This document shows, one piece after another, positions 26,510 to 35,192 of a DNA stretch of 50,927 nt (positions are counted from its first letter, which is position 1; the number at the start of each line of letters is the position of its first letter). Made by a program: the position numbers and the translations under genes. A model generated the notes under the pieces. That model ran no database searches. It was given only the letters and a program-made list of their open reading frames with translations, and had not been told where the DNA came from. Source of the DNA: Mesorhizobium sp. WSM3626 (GTDB lineage Bacteria; Pseudomonadota; Alphaproteobacteria; Rhizobiales; Rhizobiaceae); assembly GCF_000513935.1 (NCBI RefSeq), contig NZ_AZUY01000046.1, positions 225 through 51,151 of the forward strand, read 5' to 3'.

Positions 26510-26839
26510 CTGCACCACGCACAAAGGACGCCCGGCCTGCTCATCGTGTGACACAGGATCATCCCGCAGGCCGGGCCGGACCGGCTTTTGGGGGCATGAG
26601 CCGGTGAAGGTTGAGCATGTTCCTAAGCGGACCTGTTCGCAATGGCATGTCCGAATGCGTACAAAATTCCACGTGCCGGCCTATCAGGCATATATTCCTA
26701 ATTATATACGTGACAAAGCAAGGCTGATTCGGCTATGAAATCCCCGACAGGCCGGCAAATGTGAATAGGGGACAATTCGTCCCGTTTATGCGTAAACGTA
26801 TTTACCGGGTGTAACCAATCTGGTTACATCCTGAGTCGG

Positions 26840-26912
26840 TGGAGGTGTCGGGGATCGAACCCGAATGCGGTGGTCGGTAATCAGCGCGCCGGGGCACCAG
26901 CCCCACACCCCC
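26840..26912 (-). other. tRNA-like sequence inside the IS1595 element
   Basis: Read on the minus strand, a 7-bp acceptor stem (GGGGGTG/CACCTCC, one G-T pair), U8, a D-like hairpin (GGGGC-TGGT-GCCCC) and a canonical T arm (stem TCGGG/CCCGA, loop TTCGATC) are all in tRNA spacing. The 26 bases between the D and T arms do not form a normal anticodon stem in any register I tried. It is therefore a tRNA mimic or a degenerate tRNA, not a decodable tRNA gene. An 8-bp hairpin (TGTAACCA-ATC-TGGTTACA, 26810-26828) lies just beside it. Confidence 0.45.
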
Positions 26913-27123
26913 ACTACGACTTCCCCGGATGGCTCGGGGAAGAAGGCACCCGTAGCGGGGTGCGCCATCCAGCGACGCCCGGTGGGGCGGGGTGTGAGAC
27001 GCTTTGCGGGCCGACTCACCCCCTCCATCGCGCTGGAACATTCGACCCTATTGATTCGTCTTGGTCCGACAAGAGTCCCGGCCCAAAAACCGATTCTTTT
27101 CAAGGCTTTCTGGGGATACAGGC

Positions 27124-27285
27124 ATGAACGGTGGAAAACCGGCCAAGGATTCCGACGAAAAGCGCTTCAACGAGACGCTGAAGCGGATGCTGAAGACGCC
27201 GCCAAAGCGTGAAAAGCCTACAAAGAATAAGCTAAAGGGGAACCGCGCGACGTCTGGAAAGACAGATCCGGCGAAGCAGTCCTAG
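27124..27285 (+). CDS. Small basic protein (53 aa) in IS1595 cargo
   Basis: A 53-residue Lys-rich protein, MNGGKPAKDSDEKRFNETLKRMLKTPPK, then a lysine/asparagine-rich tail. RFNETLKRMLKTPPK resembles a short motif in many unannotated small proteins of Rhizobiales and their phages. The ATG at 27124 follows TGGGGA. Function unknown. Confidence 0.6.
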   Translation: MNGGKPAKDSDEKRFNETLKRMLKTPPKREKPTKNKLKGNRATSGKTDPAKQS

Positions 27286-27396
27286 GTGCCGCATCCAGAT
27301 TGTATTTACCCTTCCGATTTCTAACACTTCTATCCCATTAGCGCTTAACCGGGAATCATGCTTCTATGCGCGAGGCGCATGGAGGGGTACTGACGC

Positions 27397-28299
27397 ATGT
27401 CATTCGCAATTGGGCTTCGTTTCTATCGAATTGGGATAATCAGGAAAAGTGACAAGACTCCGATGAAGATCGGCCCCGGCGCAGAACCTTGTGATCTAAT
27501 CGATTTCGCGAATGACTTTGCTGCTCGCAAGAGAGAGCCGACCGTTGAAACGTCAGAACAGCGAACATGGTTTTTTGAACCTAAGAAAACAAACTCCATT
27601 CGTACGGTTCAGGGCTACATAAATTATGGCACCCACGGCTTCGAAAGCAAGTTTAAGGACGTAACGACTCGGAAGGAAAAGTATCAAAGGAAGGCCTCCG
27701 ATTTAGAGGAAATCCCGCTTTATTTCCAGATATGGGTGCCTAGTAACTCTGAATTTGCCCTTATGGCGTTCCAGTCGTTTCAGGGGAGGTCTTGCGTCTC
27801 TTTTGTTCGGTCGTCCATGATTAGGGACTTCGAAGACAAACATCACGGCTATGCAATGACATTTAGGGTCGTTGCTTCAACCGCTTCATTCCTCGACACC
27901 GCGCCTGTCAAGACCGTGACTTTCTTCAAGCCTAGGACTGTTAAAGACAAGGCTGATCGCTATCTCTTAGGTAGGCCAGCCGACGACGTCGACTATGAGG
28001 TTACCGTGCGGGCCCGCAAGCGCGGCTCGGCCTTGTCGACATACAAGGAATTGCGCGACAGATTCCCCGGTGATGGGATCGTTGAATTCGATGGACACGA
28101 GTTCGAAGGCGTAAAAGCTGACGTGAAAATGGGGCGAAAGCGCCGCACAGTCGGGATATATGGGTCGGGTTATGACGCGGGCCTGATAGATGTTTCAGAA
28201 GACGTGAAGCGCTATCCCAGCGGTCATCCTGAGTTTGAAAGCATCGAAAACGAGGTTGATGGCCTGATGGAAGATTTTTACCACGGCATCAAGACATAG
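27397..28299 (+). CDS. Cargo protein 1 of IS1595 element, unknown family (300 aa)
   Basis: A soluble 300-residue protein I cannot assign. Notable parts are RFYRIGIIRKSDKTP, TWFFEPKKTNSIRTVQGYINYGTHGFESKFKDVTTRK, EEIPLYFQIWVPSNSEFALMAFQSFQGRSCVSFV, and a C-terminal charged region KRRTVGIYGSG-DAGLIDVSEDVKRYPSGHPEF. The middle reads like the beta-rich core of effector proteins in two-gene phage-resistance loci, but I have no match. It is followed two bases later by the membrane protein gene. The pair is visibly lower in G+C than the surrounding DNA, as expected for recent cargo. Confidence 0.6.
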   Translation: MSFAIGLRFYRIGIIRKSDKTPMKIGPGAEPCDLIDFANDFAARKREPTVETSEQRTWFFEPKKTNSIRTVQGYINYGTHGFESKFKDVTTRKEKYQRKASDLEEIPLYFQIWVPSNSEFALMAFQSFQGRSCVSFVRSSMIRDFEDKHHGYAMTFRVVASTASFLDTAPVKTVTFFKPRTVKDKADRYLLGRPADDVDYEVTVRARKRGSALSTYKELRDRFPGDGIVEFDGHEFEGVKADVKMGRKRRTVGIYGSGYDAGLIDVSEDVKRYPSGHPEFESIENEVDGLMEDFYHGIKT

Positions 28300-28301
28300 C
28301 C

Positions 28302-28838
28302 ATGCAGAAGATCAATATCCTGGGCATCGTAGCGTGGCATTTGAATTCTCTCAGAGATGATGGAGGTAAAGTTCTGTGGTCCGATATCGGCACATTTTAT
28401 GTGCTGCCTATCACGATGGGAATAGTATTTTCCTTGCTTAACGGGATGATACCAAAAGATGCGTTAGGTCTATCGATTACTGTTTTTTCTATCTTTGCCG
28501 CGCTTCTTCTGAGCGTTCAGGTAGCGCTTTATAGTGTATCGCTTCGACCTCTTTCGCCGCCGGATGATCCAAAGAAAACAAAGAACTTTGAAGATCTCAA
28601 AAGGTCGAGAGACAGCCTTATAAAGGAGCTTAACGACAACATTTCATATCTAATATTGTTGTCGGTTATTTTTATTACCATGTTGCTATTCGCTTACGTG
28701 ATGCAATGGGAATGCCCGCCGACATCTGGCATTGTTTTCGCGCTCTACGTTCATTTCTTTCTTACCCTGCTTATGGTGGTCAAACGCGCTAGTATCGTGT
28801 TCTCAAGGGAATATGAATCACAGTCACGACTGTCGTGA
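28302..28838 (+). CDS. Cargo protein 2 of IS1595 element, 4-TM membrane protein
   Basis: A 178-residue protein with four predicted membrane helices in two pairs (about 30-48, 58-78, 112-132, 142-160) separated by a charged cytoplasmic stretch (PPDDPKKTKNFEDLKRSRDSLIKELNDN). The ATG follows the stop of the 300-aa gene by two bases, so both are surely co-translated. A soluble sensor plus small 4-TM protein is a layout found in membrane-targeting phage defence pairs. The assignment to defence is inference. Confidence 0.65.
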   Translation: MQKINILGIVAWHLNSLRDDGGKVLWSDIGTFYVLPITMGIVFSLLNGMIPKDALGLSITVFSIFAALLLSVQVALYSVSLRPLSPPDDPKKTKNFEDLKRSRDSLIKELNDNISYLILLSVIFITMLLFAYVMQWECPPTSGIVFALYVHFFLTLLMVVKRASIVFSREYESQSRLS

Positions 28839-28881
28839 CGGGCGCTTTCTTCGCAATGTAAGGAGCCTCCTCGCCTTCTGC

Positions 28882-29852
28882 TTAGGCGAGACGGGCTTCA
28901 CCAATCCGCCGATAGGTAAGGCGCTTGCCTTCGATCATGGCAAGCAACTGGTCGTGGCGTTCGGTGTCGGTGACCTTAAGCGCGGTGCGGCGATTGTAGC
29001 GGAAATCGAACTCGGCAAGGTAGCGGTGCAAGTGAGCTTCGCCGCAATGCTGGTACACGCCGACCATGCCGCGCTTGAAGACCGAGAACACGTTCTCAAT
29101 CTGTTGGAATGGATCGACGCGCCGTCCTCATAGCGGACGTATTCGCCAGCGGAATGATTAGTGGTCTTGTGCGAGGCGTATTCCTCGCCGGTCACGGTGT
29201 AGAGCTTGGATTGGTCGGTGTAGAGCGTCGAGTTGCGGTCGGCATTGCGTACCAGGATATCGCGCACAACGGCCTTGGTGGCGTGCTGGACGTGAACCAT
29301 GCGGGCTTTGCCGCCACGCTCGACAAGGCCAATAACAGTGCGCTTCGGCTTCATCTTGCGCTTCAAGCGCGGCTGGCCCTTGCGCTGCGGCGAAAGGTAA
29401 TCGCGATCGACGCGCCCGATGTAAGTTTCGTCGGCCTCTACGATCTTGCCTTCGCCGCCAAGCGGGCCAGATGACTTAACGTCTTCCGCCATGGCTTCAC
29501 GAATGCGGTGCGCCATGAACCAAGCGGTCTTGTAGGTGACGCCAAGCATACGGTGCAGCTGGTGCGCGGACATGCCTTTCTTGGATGAAGCCATGAGGAA
29601 CGTTGCCAGAAGCCACTTGTTCAAGGCGATCTTGGAGCGCTCGAACACGGTGCCGACAGTGACGGTGAACTGCTCACGGCATTCCATGCAGTTGTACAGG
29701 CCGGGGCGGTGCGCCTTGCCTTCCATCTTGGTGATACGGTCGGGATTGGCATTGCCGCAATGCGGGCAATTAGGGCCATGCGGCCAACGCTGCGCTTCCA
29801 AATGAATGCGGGCGGCGTCGGCGTCTTGGAAGATTGGGCTGTCGAGTTTCAT
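28882..29852 (-). pseudogene. IS1595-family (ISXO2-like) transposase, frameshifted
   Basis: The first 250 residues are in one frame from ATG 29852 (MKLDSPIFQD): an N-terminal zinc ribbon (CPHCGN...CMEC), SKIALNKWLLATFLMASSKKGMSAHQLHRMLG, and the DDE core with VEADETYIG and LYTDQSKLY. Near 29101-29106, after the equivalent of HSN, one base appears to be missing and the protein continues in the next frame as IENVFSVFKRGMVGVYQHCGEAHLHRYLAEFDFRYNRR. The break falls before the conserved C-terminal part of the core, so the product is probably inactive unless frameshifting occurs. Confidence 0.85.
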
Positions 29853-29929
29853 GGCTAGGTTGCTCCCCTGCCATCTTTGTAGCAGAGCGCTCATGCTTTG
29901 TCACGTATATAATTATGTATATATTCCTA

Positions 29930-30351
29930 TTCGCTTTGGGTTTGTGAACCAGATAATCGCCTGCGCTTTTAGAGAACTGATCATGAACTGCGTGATCTGG
30001 TGAAAGCGGGCTTTGGCTGGATCCTGCCGAAGGGAACCTTTTCAGTAAGGTCGACAAACATTGTAAGGACCGGAACTCCGGACGACGCTCTGCGCATCGC
30101 GGTCAACCTCGAGAAAGAGGCAAGCATGCCGCATGACGCTAGCGAGCTAGCCGAGCGCTACGGCTGGGTATCGCGCCCGAGCTGTGCGGTCCCGTTCGAA
30201 GACTTTGAGGAAAGCGCCGCTGAATGCGGGATGCACGCTGCCGATGGAACGGCGTGGTGCGCCCACTACCGCGTTGCCGGGCCACATAAGCGATCTGGCC
30301 CGGCGAGAGCACCCATGTCCACAGAACGGGATGCGCCGGCCGTCACCACTG
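29930..30351. other. Interval right of the IS1595 element
   Basis: A plus-strand frame 30000-30494 (KAGFGWILPKGTFS...) is the only longer frame; it has a poor start and overlaps the dsbA-like gene, so I do not call it. Nothing else is recognised. Confidence 0.35.
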
Positions 30352-31065
30352 TCAAAAAATGGCGAAGTGGTGATCCGGCACGGTATCGACGCTTAGCTTT
30401 TCCCGCGCTTTGGCGATTAAGCTTTCCAACGTGGAAATTTCGGGCACCCCTTCGATCACTTCCTCGCCGAGAACCAAGGCCGGCGTGCCGGTGATGTACA
30501 GTTCCGTGGCAAGCGTGCGATTGCGCTGGAGGGTGTCTTCGATGGCGGGATCTTCCATGTCCCGCTTGAGCTTCTCAACGTCCAGGCCCACCTGTCGTGC
30601 GATAGTCAAAATGGAGAATTCGCTGACCTGGCCGCGAGCAGCCATAAGGGCGTGATGAAACGGCTCATATTTTCCCTGTTTGCGGGAGGCGAGCGCCGCC
30701 ACGGCGGCGAATTTGGAACCCGGTGCCTTGCCCGGATACTCTTTGTAGACAACCTTCAGCTTGGGATCGTTCTTGAGGGCTTGCTGGATGATAGGGTCTC
30801 CCGCCCGGCAGTGCGGACAATTGTAGTCCAAAAACATCACCAGAGGGACGTCACCATTCGGGTTGCCAGCAGTTGGCGCAGAGGGATCGTTGAAGAGTGC
30901 GTCGCGCCGCTCCGGAATGAGCTTCGGCCAATCCGCCTCGAGCAGGCGACGGTTTTCGCGCTGGCGCAGGAAGTCTGGAACAGGCGGATGAGATTGCGCT
31001 GCAAGCCCGACAAGAAGCAGGGCCAGGATTAAAACAACGGTACTGGCGGCTCTTGGTTCAGGCAT
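30352..31065 (-). CDS. DsbA-family thioredoxin-like oxidoreductase
   Basis: A 237-residue periplasmic thiol oxidoreductase. A signal sequence or N-terminal anchor (STVVLILALLLVGLAA) is followed by the thioredoxin fold with active site CPHC (83-86) in MFLDYNCPHCRAGDP. The helical insert has KEYPGKAPGSKFAAVAALASRKQGKYEPFHHALMAARG, and the cis-Pro strand reads TELYITGTPALVLG. This is the DsbA/BdbD-like group common in alpha-proteobacteria (COG1651). I use the ATG at 31065 (MPEPRA). It probably forms or isomerises disulphides in exported proteins; the nearby trypsin-like protease has several cysteines, but a link is speculative. Confidence 0.88.
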   Translation of the reverse strand: MPEPRAASTVVLILALLLVGLAAQSHPPVPDFLRQRENRRLLEADWPKLIPERRDALFNDPSAPTAGNPNGDVPLVMFLDYNCPHCRAGDPIIQQALKNDPKLKVVYKEYPGKAPGSKFAAVAALASRKQGKYEPFHHALMAARGQVSEFSILTIARQVGLDVEKLKRDMEDPAIEDTLQRNRTLATELYITGTPALVLGEEVIEGVPEISTLESLIAKAREKLSVDTVPDHHFAIF

Positions 31066-32069
31066 GGATCTGGCTCCAACCAACAGTGAACGGCAGGGCA
31101 GCAAAGAGGGGTTGCGGGCCGCGGGACTCGCGCTTCTGTTTGCAGGTCACAAAAATCAACATACTGTCTCCTGAATCGAGGTGGGCTCCTCCCTCCCCGG
31201 CATCTCCGGTCGCTGCGCTCCGGTCGAAGGTTGCTCACAAGGTCGCAGCAAGCTCCGTGCCAATTGCGACAGCGCCGACAAACGGCAGGTTTCCGGGATT
31301 CATAAGGGCCTCTCGCGCCGCGCTTTTGCGGATTCCAGCACTCGTCGGCGAATACCCGCCCATTCAACTCGGCGACGGGCGACGGGACCGGCGGCGGGAT
31401 CCCCGCCACCCTGCCCTGTCCGCTCATTCATCGGTTGGCGGCGCAAACAGCGGCACGGCGCCCCACAACCAAGCCAAAACCTCGATTTCGGCTCGAGTTC
31501 CCGGACCAAGCTTGTACGTCTCGTTCAGGACGCTCTGGCGTGCGGCGACACCGCGGCGCCTGGCGTCGATGTTTCACACGACGTTGGGCGCTGGCCACGT
31601 CTTTTCCGGCGGCGCGAAGCTGCGTGACCCCGTGTCCAAAAGCTGACAGCGACAGACAAAATGTCAGGTTCACTACAACACCTCTGGGCACTGTGGAGGT
31701 TTTGACGGCAAATCGCGCTTGCTGGGCGCTGAGGTGCTGGCACGGTCTTTGTAAGTTGAGAGGTGGCAACACGGAACGAGGGTGACTGCGCCCAAATGCG
31801 CAAGAGAAGCGATGCGCTCCTCCCTTGGACCCGTGTACCCCCTCTGAGAGGGAAACAAGACCCACAAAAGTCGCGCAAGGGTGGCAACAGCCTTGGTCGC
31901 AACATGAAGACAATGAGCCGCAAGCATACGCCATCGGTTACGGTGGCGCAGTACTTTATTGCACAATTTTTACGACAGAATAAATAGAAAGAAAAACAGA
32001 AATGAGCGCGGAAGGAAAAAAGAAGCGTGGTATCGCTGGCGTTTCAAACGCACGCAATATTGCATTCCG
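31066..32069. other. Gene-poor interval of about 1 kb
   Basis: Frames overlap on both strands with no family resemblance, unusual codon use and no good starts, so I read it as decayed DNA. A short A+T-rich patch (31960-32000) could be a promoter. The small plus-strand frame at 32002-32262 overlaps the MocR remnant and is probably its shadow. Confidence 0.4.
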
Positions 32070-32648
32070 CTATGGTGGTCGCCCTTCAAATCTTAGTTTG
32101 GCGATAGGGCACACGACCCATCCGCGTCTAGGTGGCTCGCTGTTCCTTAATGCTATGATCCTCGGGCAAATGCTCCCAGGATTCAATCCGAGCGAACGAA
32201 TGTTGAAGGCTGCCGACGCTTGTATCGAGGTGTGCCCCGTTCTTGGTGCGCCTTTCCTGTGAAGGAAGCGGAGAAACCGCAGGAACTGGAAAATCCGAGG
32301 GAGCCAGGTCGCCGTAACGGAAATCAGCCAGGGCTGAAGCACTTTGGGCCTCGGAGGAATAGCCTTTAGTCGCTTTCCGTAACTGGACAACTGCCCCCTT
32401 GGATGGTGCTCGGGGGATCGCTTGGTGCCAAGCTGATCTATGGATGCTGGCATGGCGCGGGGACGCGCGCCCTGGCGCAGGTCCACAAATCCTTCAGCTG
32501 CCAATTGTTCGTAGGCAGCCGTTACCGTCGTTCGGGAGACGTCAAGTTCGGCAGCAAGACCCCGCGACGACGGGAGCAAGGCATTTTTGCCATAGACACC
32601 CTTGACGATCTGGTCCTTAAGCGCCTCATAGATCTGCCTGGCGCCCAT
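32070..32648 (-). pseudogene. MocR/GntR-type regulator, decayed
   Basis: The first 75 residues are a GntR winged HTH as in MocR (PLP-binding aminotransferase-like) regulators: IYEALKDQIVKGVYGKNALLPSSRGLAAELDVSRTTVTAAYEQLAAEGFVDLRQGA. Next comes a linker with LSSYGKRLKAIPPRP, and then the frame loses all resemblance to the aminotransferase-like domain. It is divergent from the DapA-like gene, an arrangement usual for a MocR regulator and its target. The remnant could still make an HTH-only protein. Confidence 0.7.
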
Positions 32649-32770
32649 TCCACCAGCGCGACTTTTCTTTCAAGCTTCGGACAACTGGACCATTAAAAAT
32701 CTCCGCAACTGGGTGTGTTTAGGTATCCAGCTTGCAGCTATTTACAGCGAAGGCCAGAAGGAAATAGATC

Positions 32771-32893
32771 GTGATCAGAAGCAACGAAGAACTCGATCAT
32801 CCGACAAACCAGATCGACCATGGGGAGGCAGACCTCGGCTTCGCAACACGCGCAATTCACCACGGCTATGATCCGAGAGGCTTTGACTGGTGA
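32771..32893 (+). pseudogene. N-terminal scrap of a PLP trans-sulfuration enzyme
   Basis: A 40-codon frame with GTG start reads ...EADLGFATRAIHHGYDPRGFDW and stops. GFATRAIHHGYDP is the conserved start of methionine gamma-lyase/cystathionine gamma-synthase type enzymes. All the catalytic parts are gone. Confidence 0.6.
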
Positions 32894-33061
32894 TTTTCGG
32901 TAGGCGGCCGACGCCCGACGGTTTCTATCGGCCTGGCCTGACAGGAACCGACTGATGCTGGATTCGATCCAGGAACGAGTCGTGCCCGCAAATAAGCCTG
33001 CCGAGCGAATACGGCCTATGAGTTTGCCGTTTTTCGCATCGAACCAGGGGAGTACGCAAGA

Positions 33062-33964
33062 GTGACGATTCCACGCGGCTTGTCCGCCTTTCCGATCACC
33101 CCGAGTTCCAGCAACGGCAATGTCGATGAGATTGGCCTGCAGAAGCTGGTGGCACGTCTGGTCGAGGCGCGTGTCGAGTCCATCGGGCTCCTGGGCAGCA
33201 CCGGCACATACATGTATTTAACACGGCAAGAGCGCCGCCGTGCCCTGGAAACTGCAGTGGGCGAAGCTGGCGCGCGGACGCCTATAGTGGTCGGGATAGG
33301 GGCGCTGCGGACAGACGATGCCGTGAAGCTGGCGCAGGACGCGAAAGCTATCGGCGCGGCAGCTGGATTGCTGGCGGCGGTATCCTATACCAGCCTAACC
33401 GATGACGAAGTATTTGGACATTTCTCCACTGTGGCGCTCGAAACTGGCCTGCCGATTTTAATCTACGACAATCCTGGCACGACCCATTTTCGGTTTACTC
33501 CAGAGCTTGTCGGTCGGCTTGCAGCAGTACCTGGTATTGTCGGCATCAAGAACCCAGCCGGCGATCGCGATGAGACAACGCGCCATCTGGCTGAACAGCG
33601 CGCCGTCGTCCCGGTGACCTTTTCCATCGGCTATAGCGGAGACTGGCACGCGACCGAAGCCATGATCGCCGGAGCTGACACCTGGCACAGTGTGCTGGGC
33701 GGCCTGTTTCCCAGACCGTGCCAACAGATCGTAATCGCAGCCCGGCAAGGCAACGCCGAGGAAGCGCGCCGGATCGATGCCATGCTGGCGCCGCTTTGGA
33801 GTCTGTTCAGGCAATTCTCCAGCTTGCGGGTGGTTTACGCTCTCGCCGACATGATCGGGATCTGCCGGGCAGAGCCACCGCGCCCGATCTTGCCCCTGCC
33901 CGACGCAGCAAGACATCAAATAGCGGAGACGCTCAAATGCCTCCCTGATGAAGTCACAGGGTAG
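33062..33964 (+). CDS. DapA-like (dihydrodipicolinate synthase/N-acetylneuraminate lyase family) aldolase
   Basis: A 300-residue class I aldolase of the DHDPS/NAL family, a (beta/alpha)8 barrel. The Schiff-base Lys163 is in VGIKNPAGD and the catalytic Tyr135 in IYDNPGTT; GSTGTYMYLT replaces the usual GTTGE pyruvate loop. The start is GTG at 33062 (MTIPRGLSAFPITP). True DapA is unlikely because the substrate-specific residues differ and the gene lies among accessory genes with a divergent MocR remnant. It could act on a 2-oxo acid such as a sugar acid or on an opine-like compound. It appears intact although its neighbours are broken. Confidence 0.88.
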   Translation: MTIPRGLSAFPITPSSSNGNVDEIGLQKLVARLVEARVESIGLLGSTGTYMYLTRQERRRALETAVGEAGARTPIVVGIGALRTDDAVKLAQDAKAIGAAAGLLAAVSYTSLTDDEVFGHFSTVALETGLPILIYDNPGTTHFRFTPELVGRLAAVPGIVGIKNPAGDRDETTRHLAEQRAVVPVTFSIGYSGDWHATEAMIAGADTWHSVLGGLFPRPCQQIVIAARQGNAEEARRIDAMLAPLWSLFRQFSSLRVVYALADMIGICRAEPPRPILPLPDAARHQIAETLKCLPDEVTG

Positions 33965-34093
33965 CTCCGCGGAGCGCTCATGAGCCTCTGATTAAGATAC
34001 GGCCGGGACTGGACTGCATGGATTTCATCAAACTGGCCCTTCTGTATGGTCCACGGATTATGCAAGATCCTTCCAAGTGAGGCTTGACGAACC

Positions 34094-34324
34094 ATGTCGG
34101 CTCCAAGACGTGGCATGAGTGAACCTATTGACGTTTCCTCTGCAGGCGCCGCCGAAGCGCTTGCGTACAAGACCTGGCTCTGCAGGCTGTGCGGTTTCAT
34201 TTGCGACGAACGCGACGGCAGACCAGAGGAAGGCATCCCACTTGGCACCCGCTGAGAAGAGGTTGCTGATGACCGGATCTGCCCCGATTGCGGGGCAGCC
34301 AATTTCGACATGGTCGAGATCTGA
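34094..34324 (+). pseudogene. Rubredoxin with in-frame TGA
   Basis: The frame from ATG 34094 reads ...YKTWLCRLCGFICDERDGRPEEGIPLGTR, then TGA (34253-34255), then EEVADDRICPDCGAANFDMVEI and stop. The two CxxCG motifs that bind iron are both present. The TGA stands where rubredoxins have the conserved Trp of GTRWEDVPDDW, so one base change (TGG to TGA) explains it. The second W is also lost and two residues are deleted near the C-terminus, so the gene is decaying. Rubredoxin would carry electrons in the cytoplasm. Confidence 0.8.
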
Positions 34325-34388
34325 ATAGGAACTGCCGATTGCTTAGCAACGCGAACTTCTTCTGCGCCATTTATTGCCAAGGAACTCC

Positions 34389-35038
34389 ATGCACGTCCCG
34401 CCACATTTCGCCGAGTCAAGCACCGAGGTGCTGCATAGTCTCATCGAGAAAACCCGTTTGGTAGTCTTATTACAAACGGCAAGAACTGACTTGACGCCAA
34501 CCACCTTCCTTTCGAACTGAGTAAGGAGCAAGGGCATCTTGGAGTGTTGCACTCCCACGTGGCACGAGCCAATCCGATCTGGCAGGACCTCGCAACCGGC
34601 GACGAAGTGTTGGTCATCTTCCGCCAAGCACACGCCTACATCTCGCCCAACTGGTATCCCAGCAAGCACGATTTCCACAAACATGGTTCCGACTTGGAAT
34701 TACCTCGTCGCGCACGCCTATGGGCATGCCACCATCCATGACGACGAACGCTATGTCCGAGGTATGGTTGCCCGGCTGACAGGACTCAGGAGGCCGAGCA
34801 GACAGTGCCCTGGAAGATGACCGACAGTCCGAAAGAGTTCATCCACACTTTGCTCAAGGCAATCGTCGGCATCGAGATTGAGATCACCAGGCTCTTCGGC
34901 AAATCCAAGCTCAGTCAGAACAAAGAGGAACGCGACATTCGCAATGCCGGCGAGACGTTGAAAGCCCGAGGCGAGGCTGTGATGGGTGAGGCCAGGCTCG
35001 TAGCTGCAGCCGCCAAAGCTGAAGGCACTCAAATATAG
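34389..35038 (+). pseudogene. PaiB-type FMN-binding regulator, broken by frameshifts
   Basis: Read across frames, the segment starts MHVPPHFAESSTEVLHSLIEKT at ATG 34389, continues after a one-base loss with DANHLPFELSKEQGHLGVLHSHVARANPIWQDLATGDEVLVIFRQAHAYISPNWYPSKH, shifts again to VPTWNYLVAHAYGHATIHDDERYVRGMVARLT, and ends in a third frame with PWKMTDSPKEFIHTLLKAIVGIEIEITRLFGKSKLSQNK. This covers the whole PaiB protein, a split-barrel FMN-binding protein linked to regulation or polyamine metabolism. At least three frameshifts make it a pseudogene. Confidence 0.88.
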
Positions 35039-35192
35039 TCCCTTGTGCATGCGCGACAGAGATCCGGCATGAGTTGTGCTGGTCCTGGCCGAAGTGCCGG
35101 GATGGCAAGCAGGAGGGCGTATGTAGCATTTCAACCTGCCCGTACGGCACTCGGCCGTACATATGTAAAGCCAAATAGTAAGAGGAAAACTG

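Larger units (their letters stand above)
26699..29915. mobile_element. IS1595-family cargo element (about 3.2 kb)
   Basis: A perfect 22-bp inverted repeat bounds the element: 26699-26720 on the left and 29894-29915 on the right, core ATATACGTGACAAAGCA read inward. Just outside lie two copies of the direct repeat ATATATTCCTA (26690-26700 and 29919-29929), which fits a target duplication, though the repeat sits a few bases further out on the right. Inside are a tRNA-like sequence, a 53-aa basic protein, a two-gene cargo and an ISXO2-like transposase at the right end. IS1595 elements with passenger genes are known. The frameshift in the transposase suggests it can no longer move by itself. Confidence 0.85.

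Noticed and set aside
26840..26912. tmRNA half or functional tRNA gene
   Set aside because: No tag-peptide frame and no anticodon stem can be formed, so I kept it only as a tRNA-like sequence.
27397..28838. The IS1595 cargo pair as a Kiwa system (4-TM KwaA plus KwaB)
   Set aside because: Sizes are roughly alike, but gene order is reversed and I cannot see DUF4868 features in the 300-aa protein.
30000..30494. Plus-strand 164-codon frame right of the IS1595 element
   Set aside because: Starts with GTG without a ribosome binding site, overlaps the dsbA-like gene for 143 bases, and matches no family I know.
34253..34255. TGA codon in rubredoxin as a possible selenocysteine site
   Set aside because: It stands at a conserved Trp position, not at a Cys; no SECIS-like hairpin was recognised, and neighbouring genes are also decaying. 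A nonsense mutation is simpler.
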